Origin: Norana najaformis
Taxonomy: Eukaryota; Annelida; Clitellata; Crassiclitellata; Hormogastridae
Direction: 5' to 3'
Length of the DNA stretch: 64,000 nucleotides
NCBI GenBank assembly: GCA_964023275.1
Contig: OZ029925.1
Coordinates: 10,679,184 to 10,743,183, forward strand
The notes under the pieces are model-generated. The model was not told the DNA's origin, did not search any database, and was given only the letters and a program-made list of their open reading frames with translations. The position numbers were made by a program, and so were the translations under genes. How positions within the stretch are numbered: position 1 is the first letter of the stretch; every line of letters starts with the position of its first letter. Shown here piece by piece: positions 1 to 14,303 of this stretch.

Positions 1-150
1 GAAATCCGTTGCTACGTTTTCCCATGTGCTGCTCGAGCCTATTAAGCGCCGCCAAATACTTGGACGATCTCTCAAATCTGAGAGAAATCGGCTGCAACGT
101 ACCATTTCAGTACAGATTCACGCATGAATTCGCAAAGAAGTGGCTATAAC

Positions 151-838
151 CAACCACGTAATCGTAATCTAGAGATTTCTACAGCGCCCAACGAAAGCTA
201 AGTCGCGGGAACCAGCTTATTCACAGGCGCTCAGTCAAAACAAAATCGATAGGCAAAAGGGTCGGTTCCAGGTCAAGATCTACGAGTCAGGAAGTCGGAC
301 GGCTACGGTGGATGGTGTTGAAATTGAAGCAAGGAGAGATAAGGGGAAGGATCAGGATAAGATTTTTGGAAAAGAAGTGTTTTCAGTCTTGAGTGAAAGA
401 CCTGCGCAGAAACTGAAAGAGGTGGTGTTGGTGAGTTCGTATGATTGACCAGACAACTGTCGCAATTCTGGCGGGAGTTTATTCCAAAGGGGTGGCTATG
501 GCTATGGCGCGATTTCCAAATTTTAAGGATGAGGTGACGGGAGGGCGAAGAAGTGTTAGGACAGATGAGGAGCGGGTTGAACGGAGTGGTTGGATAGTAA
601 ATAATTGACGAAGATAGGAGGGTTGGGAGGACTGAAGTGTGTTGTAGGTGAGGGTTAAGACTTTGTACTCTATTCGTTCTGGTATTTTAAGCCAGTTTAG
701 TGATTTGAAAACACGGGTGATGTGATGGTGTTTGGGGGTTTTGGTGACAGCACGAGCGAGAGTATTCTGGATACCATGAAGGCGGTTTATCTGGGATGTT
801 ATCCAATGTTCGGCAGATTTCAGAATCGGACAACTCAT
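151..838 (-). mobile_element. LINE 3' end: reverse transcriptase C-terminus plus 3' tail
   Basis: On the minus strand, 838 down to 479 encodes about 119 residues typical of the C-terminal part of non-LTR retrotransposon ORF2 in CR1/L2/Rex-like elements. Recognisable segments are LNWLKIPERIEYKVLTLTYN and QPSYLRQL, the familiar region after the reverse transcriptase core. After a frame break the remnant FHSRLKTLLFQKSYP follows, a common last motif of these proteins. The tail runs to about 151 and ends in repeats of GATTAC (seen as GTAATC on the plus strand). The copy is 5'-truncated and frameshifted, so it is dead. The same tail recurs near 14.1, 25.7, 48.4 and 50.4 kb. Confidence 0.8.
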
Positions 839-1672
839 GTTTCGGTTGTGGCTTCACCAGGGGTTACGTTACATTCGGCCAGTGTCCGGGCTGCTGGGGT
901 TTGAACCAGGGCCGGATAAACTGCTCGAGGGAGAGCAGTCATATTACACGAGATAAGTCGTAAAGACATTGGAATGGGATTGGGGTTACAGCTGCAAAGT
1001 GCAGCAGATGGCATGGTTGATTTTGTCAATTTCACCCAATGATAATGGTGCAAATTATTATTTAAAATGAAAACTAATGACTCGTTATTCATAAGAACAT
1101 ACAGCTGGTATAATGTATTCTGTCTGTTTTGTCATTCCAGAAAAATTCTTGCTCCATCCAGGCCCCTTGCCAGATCTTAAGCAGTTGCATACTGTATTTT
1201 GATTACTGGTTAATCCGACTCTGGTTTGAGCTACTTTGTGGACACTTCTGATTCTGTAGATAAAACCCCTAGAAGGTATATATGTAATATACCTATAATA
1301 TTCTAATCTTAGGGGGTTATTGTTTATCAATAATGCAAATAAATACATGTACATGTATACTGAACATATTTTTGTACATGTTTCCCATGTATCCTAATGT
1401 TCATTTTGTTGTTTTCTCAAGTTCACCAAGTGCACTTAGGCACTTGTGGGTGTGTGACTGTCCTTTTCTTTAAGAAAACCCCAAAAGGAAACTCAAACCC
1501 TCATCCTGGACCTGAACTAATTTTAACAAGTTTAACTGTTAATTAACATCAGCCATTACACAGTAGCAGTCCATGCTAAACTGCATCTAACAGAATAAGC
1601 CACAGTCCTGAACAATTGGTATATCTAACAGAATAAGCCACAGTCTTGAACAGTTGGTATATCTCTGTGTTC
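839..1672. other. Intergenic / 3' flank of TAF1B
   Basis: No coding exon is recognised here. The 839-1350 part is unremarkable AT-rich sequence with short ORFs that match no family I know. Immediately downstream of the TAF1B stop (on the minus strand) lies a two-copy tandem repeat at about 1584-1661. Confidence 0.5.
1584..1661. repeat. 38-bp tandem duplication in the TAF1B 3' flank
   Basis: Two adjacent copies of a unit beginning ATCTAACAGAATAAGCCACA, differing at about two positions. It starts 12 bases beyond the TAF1B stop codon, so it probably lies in the 3' UTR. Confidence 0.8.
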
Positions 1673-4600
1673 TCAGGATCTTTCTTTTCGTTCTTTTGAG
1701 AAACATTTTGAGAGGAATAGAAATTTCTTTGTCTCTTCACTGAGACTCATTTCCTTGCTGTCAACAGCCAACACCAGCTCCAGCCTCTGCACGTACTCCT
1801 CTAACATCGATACATCTTCACTGATGTGGCTGCTGCAGACTTCGAGAAGCCAGTCGTACGACTGGTACCTTTTTGCAACACGCAGTGGATATGTCTCCAG
1901 GCACGGCTCGCTTTTCATAAACTTTGCTTTGATGTCAGGGATCTCAAACAGTGTGTAGTTTTTGAAAGGTTTTGGAAAATCGTGTGGAGAGAACGGAAGA
2001 CTATCACGAATTTCCTGCATCGAAGTCCCCGGTTTCTTTAGCCGGATACACTTCTGAAATTTATTTAATTAACACATTTATGAGCAAGAAATTGATCTTT
2101 AGGAAAAATGCCTACCTTAACACAGCTTCTTCATTTAATCTATACCCTAAACTTAACGAGATCCTTATTTTTATTTTGACAATTCACCCCTTAGAGGATG
2201 TCCACAAAAAAGGACCTATTTTGGAACCCTCACTACCCTCGTCTGTGTCTATCCGCATTTGGCATTACCCTTTCACTTTGCGGATGTGCAAACCCCAGCG
2301 GAGTTCTAATGCCTAACCCTGTTGAACTTTCAGGATTAACTGCGCTACGTAGTGGGATACTTGCCAGATCTTAGGCTGCTCCCAGTGAAGTCCACTAATG
2401 ATGAACAATGCAGCACGGACTGCTGTCTGACTGAAGTTGATGTTTTAAAGGCACAGTTTGCACTGAAATAACTATACAGTATACAAACTCAAATGCAGAC
2501 GTCCACAATGGGCATAACACCCTCCTCTTCAGTGGCCCCTCCCTCTTCCTCTTTTCGGACGACATGATTGGTCGACCCAAACGGCATCTTCATATTGTCT
2601 AGTACCTAATTTAATCTAGTAACTAAACTAACTGAGATAATTTGGTTTTTATTGTGATAATTCACTTAACAAATGTCCTTTAAGGCTTTTTATAGCAGAG
2701 AACATACTACCGCATTTAGCAGAAACAACACTGGTATAGCAGCTTGGCTTCATTTCAGCATATGCTGATCCTATTAAAGTCCACATATGCAGCGATACTT
2801 ACTCTCTTTGGAGCAAAGCTTTCACTTTGAGGTGACTTTCTTTTATGGTGTTGTTCTTCAAACATATCCAGAGATGGGTTAAACTGTGAGTCGAAGTCAT
2901 CGTTGCAGAAACTCCGAGGATCATAAGCGTCAGACCCGATTACATCTGCTACACCACTGTTGCTCGGACCGATGCTATCTAAGAAATTCTCTGGTTCAAG
3001 AATGTACTGAAGCGTAGCATCTTGAAAAAGCTGTCTCCTGTCATTTTCACTCAAAACAGATTCCTCAAATGGATCTCTGATTGAATCTGAACTCCTTCTC
3101 TGACTCCTCCTTCTTTCTGTATACTGTGAACCTTCATACATATCCTTCAGGCTATCTGATATCAGCCTTCTTGTCTCCTCCTTATATGCTGAATCTGAAA
3201 TCAAGTTTTTCCTCATAAAACAAGTTTCTAGCCAACATGTACATCTTAAGAGAAATGCACTGAGCTGTTATGCAATACAACATAGAAAAACCATGCATAA
3301 AAACTGCATCATGTAAAGCAACATTGACATGACTCACAATTATGGCAGTGAGACTAGTAAAAACCAGCCTGTCAGTAATCGTAAAGCTTCAGAAGAAAAA
3401 CGTTTTTCACTTACAATAGCCACTGCTGGTTGAATACTGTGTTAATTTTCCTTTCTGCGAATCAAAGTGATTGAAGGCTGTCTCAACATTCTCTATGTTT
3501 CGCATGTCCCTAACACACCAACCACCAAATAATTATAATACTATATATTTTTATTATTATCATAATTGTGAACTTGTCTATGTAAAGTGTGCCTTGCATA
3601 TACTGCAGTAGCATTGGATAAGCATATAAAAACTTCTAAAATTCTTCTTAAACTGTCCAGAAAAGAGACAAAAGTACCCATAAGTATTTCTAAAACAGCA
3701 TCAAAGAAATGGCTGTAATTATTATCAAATAACTGTAATTTGTTAATGTAACTTACAGTAACATTCAAATCTTGTCAAATTACATTATGGTAAGAGGAAA
3801 AGAATAGCACTAACTTTAGATCATCTGGAAACCATTTTCCACGTTCCACTGACATCTGCTTTTCCGCATGCGCCACCCAATCACTCCAGATGAATAACGG
3901 CGGGTCTGTTGGAAGACACAAAATAATCTTGTCAAATTACTAGTCAACAACATGCTGAATTATGACACACCTCACCTAATGGCTTAGCTATGCAACACAT
4001 AAAGAGATATTCCAATTCTTATATTGATGCTATCATGTCTGCTCTTCAGCTAAAACGTCCTTCAATCTCTAGACCAGGTCTCTGCAGAAAATTGCTAATG
4101 CAATGATTTAATGGCTACATTAGATTTAAGTAGTTGTCTTACCAATGTTGCTGAAATCTGCAGCATACAGGCAAAGTATGTGGCAAATACATCTCTGAAA
4201 CATGTGGTAAAACCGTGGGCATGTCCCGTAAATTGAGACATACTGCAGCAGAAACCTTGGAGTCAAAGTGCCTCTTTAATTCCCTCTTTAATTCCAATAT
4301 ACAGCAAAAGACTCAGAATACTGCAGCGAGGATAGAACCCTAGGCAAATGAAAACCTCACCAAAATATAACACTTTTTTAACAGCTAAAACGTTATTGAT
4401 AAATTATGTAATTGATTCAAAACTTACTAAATTCGATAAATGATGACAAAATTTTGGCATACTTGGTCAATTTCCTGCAAGTAAAAGGTATAGTAATGTA
4501 AGTAGTAAGCCCTAGAGACTTTGAAAATGTAGAAATAGCGACAACATTTATCAATTACCTGATACAAAATGTCTCAACAACACAAGTATAACTGCTTAGT

Positions 4601-7600
4601 TATTACCAAAGCCACCATAGTTAGAAATCATTATTTTAAAAAAGCCAGGAACAAAATTCAGCAATCTATGATCAAAACAATGGCTTGGAATGGCCTGTCA
4701 ACTGAAACTAGTTTAAACTGCAATGTGCTGAGTACGAGAAAAACATGAAAGTGACTGAGAAGAACCCAAAGTGTCTCTGAGGGATACTCAAAAGGATACA
4801 CAAACGATAAATACACAGACTTACCATTCAGAGACATCGTCAAGTCCAAAGATCATTTTTAGCGTGATGATGATGTAAGCCATTGCCATACAAGCAAAAT
4901 CAATACTGCCCGACCGGAAAGGGCCAAGAATCTTACGAACTCTCATCGAAGGTGGCCGAATTTTGATCAGGTTGGCCACCAACGTGTGTAGCTCTCCTTA
5001 AACACAAAAGGAAAATAAAATCTGTCATCTACCTGCCTATATTTATACTAATTACCTTAAAATCTAATATTACAGACGAGATATAAGGTGTCTACCAATT
5101 ATGATTAAATGTTAATCAATTTTATTAATAGCAACTACATAACAAAGTAGTTTAAGTAAACAGAAAACTTAAAATGTAAACCACTCTGGTGCAATTAGTT
5201 TAGATTTTGACTGCTGAATCATTTAAAATGCCAGCAAAATGATTCCTAGAAATATTCTGTTTACCAGGAAGGCCAAGTTCTATGATGAAACGGTGAACAA
5301 TGCAAGTGATGTTCACCTCAGGAAGGGTCTTCAGCCCCAGAAATGACACCAACTTAGCAGCCTCCATCACTATCTTGTTAGGAGCTGGAATGCCCTGTCA
5401 ATGTATTGAAGGAAGACATTCACAATCCATGCCAAAGCGCCAAGTGAAATATTCTTCGTATAATGTTGCACTACTATCACCAGGTATTTGCAATTTAAAT
5501 AGACAAAAGATTCAAGAAAGGATTATTTCAGAAAGGCATCTACGGATTACATGTACTTATGTATCTATACAGGTCAGAGAAAACGTGTTCATGTTGTTTA
5601 AAAAACATCAACAGCTGACATTTCAAAGTGTTCTTGCATTCTGAAATGTAAAACAGAGGCAGCCACAAATTTCCTAAACCACGTAAGACAAAGGGCAAAT
5701 AACCATAAAACATGATAAATTGAGTCCCATTTCAACAGTTTTAGTGTGTGGTACTCATTATAAGTCGATGACTCTGCTCGGATTTTAACATTTCTAATGT
5801 CAAAAAACTGTATATATCCAGAATAAAATTAACCTAAAATAAAGAAATTAACTGATAAAATTATCGCATGTGAATTGAAAAACAGCCCTGAATGAAGCAA
5901 GTCATTTGGACCATTGTTTGGGTTGCTTTACATGCTGACAAAAATATAGTTTCAGTTTTCAGTACTGCTCATTGAGTCTACCATTGTTGCAACACTCGTC
6001 CTGCATATAAGTCAGAAACAGACAAGAAAAATTAAAAGCATCTAATAAAATTTTAATTCTACAAATTTATCAGATGTGAAACTGATAGACAGACCGGACA
6101 GCAAAACGTCTGATAGTCGCTGGCAAAGAACTTCATATCTTCAGGAAACTGTGCTCGATTGTAAGGCAACTTACTCTGCTTTATCCACCTGCCAACAGAA
6201 GAAAACAAATCTCATTTTACTGTTAATCAAACAAGAAATGTGCATGCAAAACACTTAAACTGCTTTCGTAATTATCCTAGTACTGCGAACAGCTAGCCAC
6301 TGTAGAAAATAACAAATGCTAAATTAAGTATTTTTGCCAGTACTGCACTACATGGTATGGTTATTTCCAACCTTCCAAAGGTTCTTCCAGAGTAATAATT
6401 TCAGTAACAGTTGACTGAATTAAAATTAAATGGTTTAATCCTACTTATGTCTGTCTCGGACGACTTCTTTTATACTGAACTAATGAAGAGACAGCTTTTG
6501 TAAATTGTAAGAGCATTTTACAAAACTAATAATCCTTTTACAAATTTTAAGATAATACTGCATAAATTTCGAATGACTACTAGAATATAACAAAATGTAA
6601 ATGGGCAATTCACGAAAACTCCTCATACGTCCTCCCAATCCAACACCAACTACCATCAAGCAAGATGGCTTTTACCCTAAACGAAAGACGGCAGGGAAAG
6701 GCCCAAAACTCTTAAGTTGCTCGCAAAACCATTCCAAATTTATAGGCCATTCCCAGCAAAAGCTTTCATGTTGCATAATCAAAGTTTGAAAATGAAGAAC
6801 AAGGAAACTAGTCTGCATGGGAGACTGAAGTGGTCTGTGACTTGGATGGGAGGATGCACAGCCTGCCAAACAGTTATGGATAGGTGTAGCTAGTAACATG
6901 TTAACAGTTGGTACACATAGTATGTTAATGAAATATATGCAAACCCTACCTAACTAAATCATGAGGAAGAACTCTGTTGTTGGTGTATTGCAAACCAATG
7001 TAGACAAGGCTGATAACTTTGCACAAACTGATCTTGGACTTTTCTCGATCCGTTGGCCGTAAAAAGTCTTCACGTTCAGTTTTCTAGATTTGAAAACAGA
7101 AACAATTAAACTGTGGCTTCAAATGGGCATACAGCATCAACTGTCATATGGCACGAATAGGCATAATGCACGATTAGGCATAATGCATGATTAGGCATAA
7201 TGCACAATTAGGCACAATGCATGATTAGGCATAATGCACAATTAGGCACAATGCATGATTAGGCATAATGCACGATTAGGCATAATGCATGATTAGGCAT
7301 AATGCATAATTAGGCATAATGCACAATTAGGCATAATGCATGATTAGGCATAATGCACAATTAGGCACAATGCATGATTAGGCATAATGCACGATTAGGC
7401 ATAATGCATGATTAGGCATAATGCACAATTAGGCACAATGCATGATTAGGCATAATGCACGATTAGGCATAATGCATGATTAGGCATAATGCACAATTAG
7501 GCATAATGGCACTGCAAATGAGACAACAGATATGACAATAGAACATATTTTGTACACTTAAATTGAAACTTACAGGCCATAGGATCTACTTGAAAACCCA

Positions 7601-10600
7601 GTGCCACACATTCTATTCTTAGTGTTTTTTATGTTACTTTGCATCAGAAAGTGGGGTAAGGACACGTGGTTTCATGCTTGCAAGACAAGACCTCGGAGCC
7701 ACAGATTTGATAACATCATTGCGTAAGGATTCAAGTACAAAGCACCTTGGGCCACCTATCCATTTAGTACACATTTCCTTGTTTGAAAACATCACAAATG
7801 GAATGAAAAGATCCTATAGCCTTATCTCACAGACAAAAGCACAAATGACCCCAAGATCAAAGGACATTTCACCCATTTAACTATTTAATGTCAAGAAACA
7901 GTTTGGAGAGGTGGCCCATGGTTTGTGAGCGGAAGGCACATTGCTCTCTGGCCAAATGTCCTTGCTTGCCAACCTCAGACTACTCACAGGAAGAATTCTG
8001 TTTATTTCCAATATTGTATTTTTGAATAACATGAATACTGCTTCTTTTGTAATTGATAAGCATTAAGATCTCTTACCCTAAGCATAGGAACTCCCTCATC
8101 AGTATAAACTATTTCCTCTGCAACAAGCTGACTGCAGACCTCTTTGTCTCGCTTTTCTGCCTCCAAGAGAACATCGATATCATCCAGAGGCTTTTCATTT
8201 GGATTATCGCCTTCATAAAAATCTTCATCAATATCATCTGCCTCATCATTCTAACAACCAAAAACAAACACAATTTCTAAGTTCTCCTACTTAGTAACTT
8301 TCTGACCTGACTGTTGCCTTGTGCATTACACACCGACACTATAGAAGTTGTTAATTAATAATACACGAAAACTTCATTAAAATATTATTTTTGCATGCCA
8401 TATCAAGAACCGCCTTTTAATGAAGTCATGTTATAATGAGCTTATTTTCTACAAGTGAGTTAATTTTAGGATCCAGGTCCCTAAACTGTGCTATAGCGGA
8501 ATTTTTATTATAATGAAGTTCGTTATAAAGAGTCTCTGTTGGGAGTAAAATAATAACACAGACATTTTCATTATTTCAGTAGAATAAATGCTCTTTACTT
8601 TCCATAGTATCCAGATGATTAGTACCTTCACTGTGCAGGGACATACCACTTTGCATATAATCAGAAGACAAGTCATGACATAAGGCTGTTAACAACATCA
8701 TCAGCAACGGTCCCATTAAAGCTAATTTCCTTGAGCCTGTTGTACTGCTAAGGTATGATTTATATGTATATACACACAGAAAACTCAGCTAATGAAGCGT
8801 TTGACGACTGTTCTACAGCAGATATTTAATTAGACATGTGTTACCTGATGTTTTTCCAACCATGACGATCGTTTACGCAAAGCAATTATCGAACGCACTG
8901 ACTTCACCCGAGGATTTTCCATTGTCCCAAGATATTTATCTCTGTTCAAACACACAAGAAGAAGCAGTATGTTCACAAATACCATAATCAACACCACCAC
9001 GACGGCCACCACTGAAGGTAGTAGTGCACTTGTGAGGTTCTGAAATGGTGCTTTATGACTATCCAGTTAGATATCACCACCATGACCATGACCATGACCA
9101 CCACCACCTGACAATGCAGTTAACCATTTCAAGTAACAATTTCAAGTAAGTCTAGTTTTATGTACTGTTGCAGATTCTCACAGTAAAATGTGTATTATAC
9201 TGCAGAATTACAGCACTTTAACCTGACTAGGTCAACTAGTTTTTATATCAATGTTTGCAGCAACAGGTATATTCTGCCTAACATATACGCAAACCAGCAA
9301 GACAGAGCCATGGTTTGCGACAAAAATAACAACAATTATAAACAGAATTAATATCTTTACACAAAACTTTTACCTCACTCTTTGATGAAGTCTCTGAAAC
9401 TTGATTTTTTCTGGAGACGGCTGTTCAGTAAGAAAGGCTATTCCACATTTCTGCAGGAACAGACACCACAGTTTGAAGACAATTCCCTGTGCAAAACATA
9501 ACAAAGGTTAACTGACAATTAACTGACAATTAACTGACAATGTACATTACAGTCACAAAGTCATACACTACTACTGATAACATTTAAAAGATTTGATATC
9601 AGACCTGAATGTAGTTTAATTCAGGTCATTGTGGCACCTTCTTTACATCTCTCACAAGTCATTGTAGTGTCAATCCCACATAATAACTGGATTTCATGGT
9701 TGTCTTTGTCTCAGTAAGTCATCAGTTGCATAGCAAAGACTGTAAATTTGGAACTTTAAAGTTGAGAAGAAATGTGTCAAATGATAATCAAAGACACAAA
9801 GCATTTCGCTTGAATTTACCTTGGATTCTACGATCCCTCAGTCTATCATAGCTGTGTAAATATATTTCACAGCAGCACTTCAAATACATTTAAAACAATA
9901 GTTCATTCATCTAAACGAAGCCCATCAGAACATAATCAAAGATTTGATCAAGCAAAAGACCTTTTGATTCAAGTGTCATGGTGACTGGTTATATAGAAAT
10001 TGTGAACATTATCTCGCCTTCACATTAAGCTGAAGCAAGAATTTTGGGAAGTTGGCCACGATTCAAACAATACATTGTAGGACAGATCAGTGAAGTTCCT
10101 GGGGACCAGGAGATAACAGATAAAACAAATTAACCTTGTGAATGTTAACGACTATGACCATGATCTTTACATACATCTACAAGAGATGGCCACATCTTCA
10201 TACACCCAAATTCTATTCTTATTTCCTGGACAGTTACAAGACAATAGTCAATCTCAAACAAAACTGAGCCTGCACAGTCCGGTCAAAAACCAGAAGCGCA
10301 CTCCGTACAGGCACAGCATCAGTCTGTGGATGAAACACCATCTGGCAATGTAAGATTTTAGTCACGTCCTGCAGGACAACACAGACTCTCAAAGTGAACA
10401 TGCTACAGAAGAGAATCCCAGAGCCCAAGGACATCAATGGAAAATGAATGCCCACTATGAAAAATCCTTGTGCCAGACAGGGCCACCTCTGGTTAGCAGG
10501 GATAAGCCTTAAAGGTCAGCAATGAACTGAGAAACTGCGTGTGTATGTATGTATGCATGTACGCATGTATGTTTGTACGTATGTACATGTGTATCAAGAC

Positions 10601-12283
10601 ACTTATAGCACCTTTTGACTACCTCAGAAAAGATTCACAATAGATGGCCAAAATGAACAATTTTATAAACAATTTGCTCCATTCTGAAGGTCATTCATAG
10701 AAAACTGGTGTAATAGAGCCAAAGTAGGAATGTTTTGGAACAGTAAATAGTTATAATCAATTTCAATCAATGACAGTACAAAACAGACCTCTAGCTTAGG
10801 ATCGACTCCTAATTCGATCAGAGCATTGACTTGTCCTCGAAGAATGTGCTGAAAGCCCTCGTGCGATTTCCATGGGCGACCAAGAACATCTTTAGTCTTT
10901 TCTTCTGTTGCAGCTATCAAAACAAAGTCAAAAGCAATAATCACACTGCTGGTCAATGTATGTCTTAAATTAATTCACTAAGAATAAATTAATGTTTTGC
11001 ACAACTAAAGTTATGTATGTATGTATGTACGTAATTAAAATATTTATACATGCATAATGCCTTGTAAGAAGCTCAAAAAGGTGAAACATGAAACATGATC
11101 AGCTACCCAGCCAATCTAAAGATGCAACATGTGATAAGCTAAGATGTTTCTTTAGCTGTTTCTGGTGGTAAAGTTTGAATATTCTGTGGAGCTCTAGAAT
11201 ACAATACATAGGAAAGCTTGTGCTCAATCACTACATGTGACAGCAGGACTAAGTGTTCCCAAGAATTGCTGAGCAATGTGATTTTAGATACCCAGATTGG
11301 TGAAAAAGATATCCAGGTTAGCAAAAGCAAGTAAGGAAAGAAACCACTTACCCTCGGTTGTTTGCCTTCTCAGATTAATTCTGGCACCTCGCGAAATAGA
11401 CTGAAATACTTGCTCTTCGTTAAGCACTGCACATAATCCATGAGTCTGAAACATTAGCATATATAATTAAATAAATACTAATTATCAACACACTACACAT
11501 ATTTCAACATTTTACAAAAATGACACTTCTCAAAACAGGATTTTTCTCCAACGACTATGTCCAAAATGCAAAATCACTCCACATCCTTCTTCCAAGACAG
11601 TGAGTGGTGCTCCTGCGCTAATCGATTGCCCATTACTCAAAGACAGCTAGCAGCTCTAGATTAACAGTTCAGTGCTTCAAGCCCTTTGTGCACATAAGAG
11701 AATCGGTCATTTATCTGTGACTTAAGACTATAAAAGTCCTTGATGTCTGTAAAAATGATTCAGCTCCACCCATTTCCCCATTAACACAAGCTCTGCTGCT
11801 CATGGAGATGTGCAAGTGTCATGCTTCAACATAATGACTCGAGCCCATCGTTTCGTCTGTGTTTGGACCTTTCTATTGGAGCATGTTTCCGCTGCAGGTA
11901 AGCACTGTAGCATTTGACCTTGTTTAGTGAACATTTTCAAACTACCTTAAACTGCACTTGTTAGATCAGTCAGACACCAGGTAATCACGTGTACAGTGAT
12001 ACTGAAATGTACTTTCAAGGTGCAATATTAAATGTCTTCATGCATACATATGCTAAATGTGACACTGCTGGAGAAAAGCCCAAAAACCAACAAGCACCTA
12101 TTTCTCAAATGCTGTAATGTTGTGATAGGCAGTGTCAGAATTTTTAGAGACCCATTTTCACTGCACAATTTCAAGAACTTTTAAAAAGTTTACAACCTGA
12201 CTGAGTGTCTGACAAGTGGTGCAGAAGTATTCACCATCAATACATTCAAATTCTGTTTCTCCACATGAAGTGCATTCAGGCAT
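1673..12283 (-). CDS. TAF1B: TATA box-binding protein-associated factor RNA polymerase I subunit B (TAF1B/Rrn7 family)
   Basis: TAF1B is the TFIIB-like subunit of the RNA polymerase I selectivity factor SL1/TIF-IB and acts in the nucleolus at rDNA promoters. Fifteen coding exons join in frame (about 736 aa): 12283-12197, 11445-11352, 10913-10789, 9486-9374, 8941-8845, 8250-8077, 7083-6950, 6173-6095, 5394-5265, 4996-4825, 4474-4428, 3905-3815, 3509-3415, 3194-2803, 2053-1673. The N-terminus is an Rrn7-type zinc ribbon (CTSC at residues 4-7, CTTC at 21-24). Later blocks match the family: HEGFQHILRGQVNALIELGV, KLPYNRAQFPEDMKFFASDY, and a segment ending FGLDDVSEW that corresponds to human LLDDSFEW. 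The acidic exon 8250-8077 and the long Ser/Arg-rich exon 3194-2803 make it longer than human TAF1B (588 aa). The ATG lies two bases inside its exon, so a noncoding 5' exon upstream (perhaps ending at 12962) is likely. The micro-exon 4474-4428 and the ends of 6173-6095 are the least certain. Confidence 0.88.
7146..7508. repeat. 17-bp minisatellite in a TAF1B intron
   Basis: About 21 tandem copies of a 17-bp unit (GGCATAATGCATGATTA) fill the intron beside exon 7083-6950. The variable bases after ATGCA alternate between TGATTA, CGATTA and CAATTA, and a GGCACAATG variant recurs, giving a higher-order pattern of several units. There is no coding content. Confidence 0.9.
10525..10600. repeat. Degenerate GTAT/GCAT microsatellite
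   Basis: A run of TGTATGTATGCATGTACG-type tetranucleotides in the TAF1B intron between exons 10913-10789 and 9486-9374. A shorter related run occurs near 11013-11030. Confidence 0.7.
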
Positions 12284-12961
12284 TCCTACAAAAACAACCA
12301 CACTGCTGAACAAAAATAGAGCACTGCACCAATTATCAATTAATGCAAGATGCAAGCAAGCATGCATTTAGTGCTAAAAAGGTTAGGAAATGAACCGAAA
12401 CAAAACTTAACTGATCACCAACAGTTTAATGACAACACAAATGATCACACAAGCCTAACACTGGGTTCAAAAGAAAAACTCATAAGCTGGTCCCACTATT
12501 TAGAGTTGCCCTACATAAATAAGAAAAAGTGCATATAAACAATAATTTACCAAGTAATGCAGACTAAATAAGAACCTGAGAATATCTTAATGCTGCTGAC
12601 AATTTTACAAATTCCGCTGCTCATCATGCAGCTGTTGCTTAAACTGACTGATGGTCCTCTCCAATACAAAGCAATTTAAGACAATGCACCACAAGGGTGA
12701 TTTCTTAAAGATAGAAATTATAAGTAATTCTATGCTACATGAAAATAAGGGGTAACACAGAAAAAAGCCTAAAAGTAATCAGAAATCTGGGCCAACTATC
12801 TGCAGTCCATATTACATACTGCATTTCATAATCATAACCTGGAACTTACATCAGTTAAAGAATTGCACAAATTAAATCCATAACATTCTTTCGTCTTATT
12901 TTTGAGTTAATTCCTTGTATTAGTCTGTGCTAGTTAATATGGCCAGTTAATATACAATTAC

Positions 12962-13200
12962 CTATGTCTTGTATCAGTATTGCTTAATGGGATAGCACTC
13001 TATTTCTACACCAGTCTTGGCAGTTCCCGGAAAACATTCAGCAACATAAAAGAAATATTGGTGTCTACATATCTCTGGACAGGTAGTAGTTGAGTATTTA
13101 ACTGCACAAGCGTTGTTACAAGTGTAATTACAACTTCCAAGCATGTTCAGGGAACAGTACATGATTGTCGGTGTCGTCGACATCGCCTGTCGGCTCCATC
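12962..13200 (-). other. Possible noncoding first exon of TAF1B, or a cysteine-rich small ORF
   Basis: A 69-codon minus-strand ORF (13183-12974) contains about ten cysteines but no signal peptide or family motif I recognise. It ends in a stop just before a good donor (CATAG then gtaatt, at 12961). Splicing from here to the TAF1B acceptor at 12285 would put it in the 5' UTR as an upstream ORF. This is an inference from splice-site placement only. Confidence 0.25.
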
Positions 13201-14065
13201 ACCGACAGTAGCTGCTATATACGCCTTCATCTGGCAATGACGTTATTGCCGCTGAGCAATATAAACATTAGCTTTGGCATTTGATATCAAGATTTAAGTA
13301 ATCACAATTACTTTTAGCTTCGAATGGTAGTATGAATTATGGCTCGTGTACCATCGATGCAGAAATTTATCCTTGTGCGGTTAAACACATTTATAAGGAT
13401 CTAACCTGCTACACGAATAATGCCCACGCTGTCCGGGCGATATAACCAATACTAAGCACAACTAGGATTTTATACTGAGATTGTTTATGATATGTTCGTG
13501 TGCATAAATTGGGAAATATACTCATTTACCTCACTTACTGTAATTAATCCAACCAAAGACAAAATTCGATAGATTATAATGTATTTTCCTTTTCACAACA
13601 AAAGACAACAACAAAGTTTGTCAATTCAAGTCTTGGCAAAGACGAAAATCACAAGTAGCGTTCCACTACTACTCGAAACATGGTTTGGGGTTGTAACGGC
13701 TGGACTCGTGTCGATGGGGAACAAGAGTGAGAAAATTAAGCGTGCCATGATTACTGTGTTAATGCTGATATTAATGCTGGACGCCCTCCACGACGTAAGG
13801 TCTAATATTTTACCAGTGTAAAATTATTTTATCGGCAAATGTGTTAGTGTCGAATTCTCCGTTTTATTTTTGCCCGGAGCTCAAAAGACTTATAGGAACA
13901 TAGCAATAATATTTTTCCAGATGCAGTCGGTCGTACAGCATCACAGGTACATGTAGGTATTCCACCCTCAACAATTTGACGTTTTTCCTATTTCTCATGT
14001 TTTTTGTGTTATCATTCTTTGGTGAAATGAAAGATTTATAATTATATATAAACACTTCTTTTCCA

Positions 14066-14290
14066 AAAATCTTATCCTGATTCTTCCTCTTCCCCTTGTC
14101 TCTCTTCTCGCATCCACCGTAGCCGTCCGACTGTCTGAGTGCCTGACTTCTGGATCTTGACCTGAAACCGAACCCTTTTGCCTATCGATTTTGTTTTGAC
14201 TGAGCGCCTGTGAATAAGCTGGTTCCCGCGACTTAGCTTTCGTTGAGCGCTGTAGAAATCTCGAGATTACGATTACGATTACGATATATT
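14066..14290 (+). mobile_element. LINE 3' tail copy ending in (GATTAC)n
   Basis: Plus-strand copy of the same tail as at 151-430. It includes the shared blocks GCCTATCGATTTTGTTTTGA and GAGCGCCTGTGAATAAGCTG and ends in three GATTAC-type repeats. No reverse transcriptase sequence is attached. Confidence 0.85.
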
Positions 14291-14303
14291 ATTATTTCTG
14301 CGT

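Noticed and set aside
7146-7508. Possible CRISPR-like array of short repeats
   Set aside because: Units are contiguous 17-mers without unique spacers, in an intron of an animal gene; it is a minisatellite.
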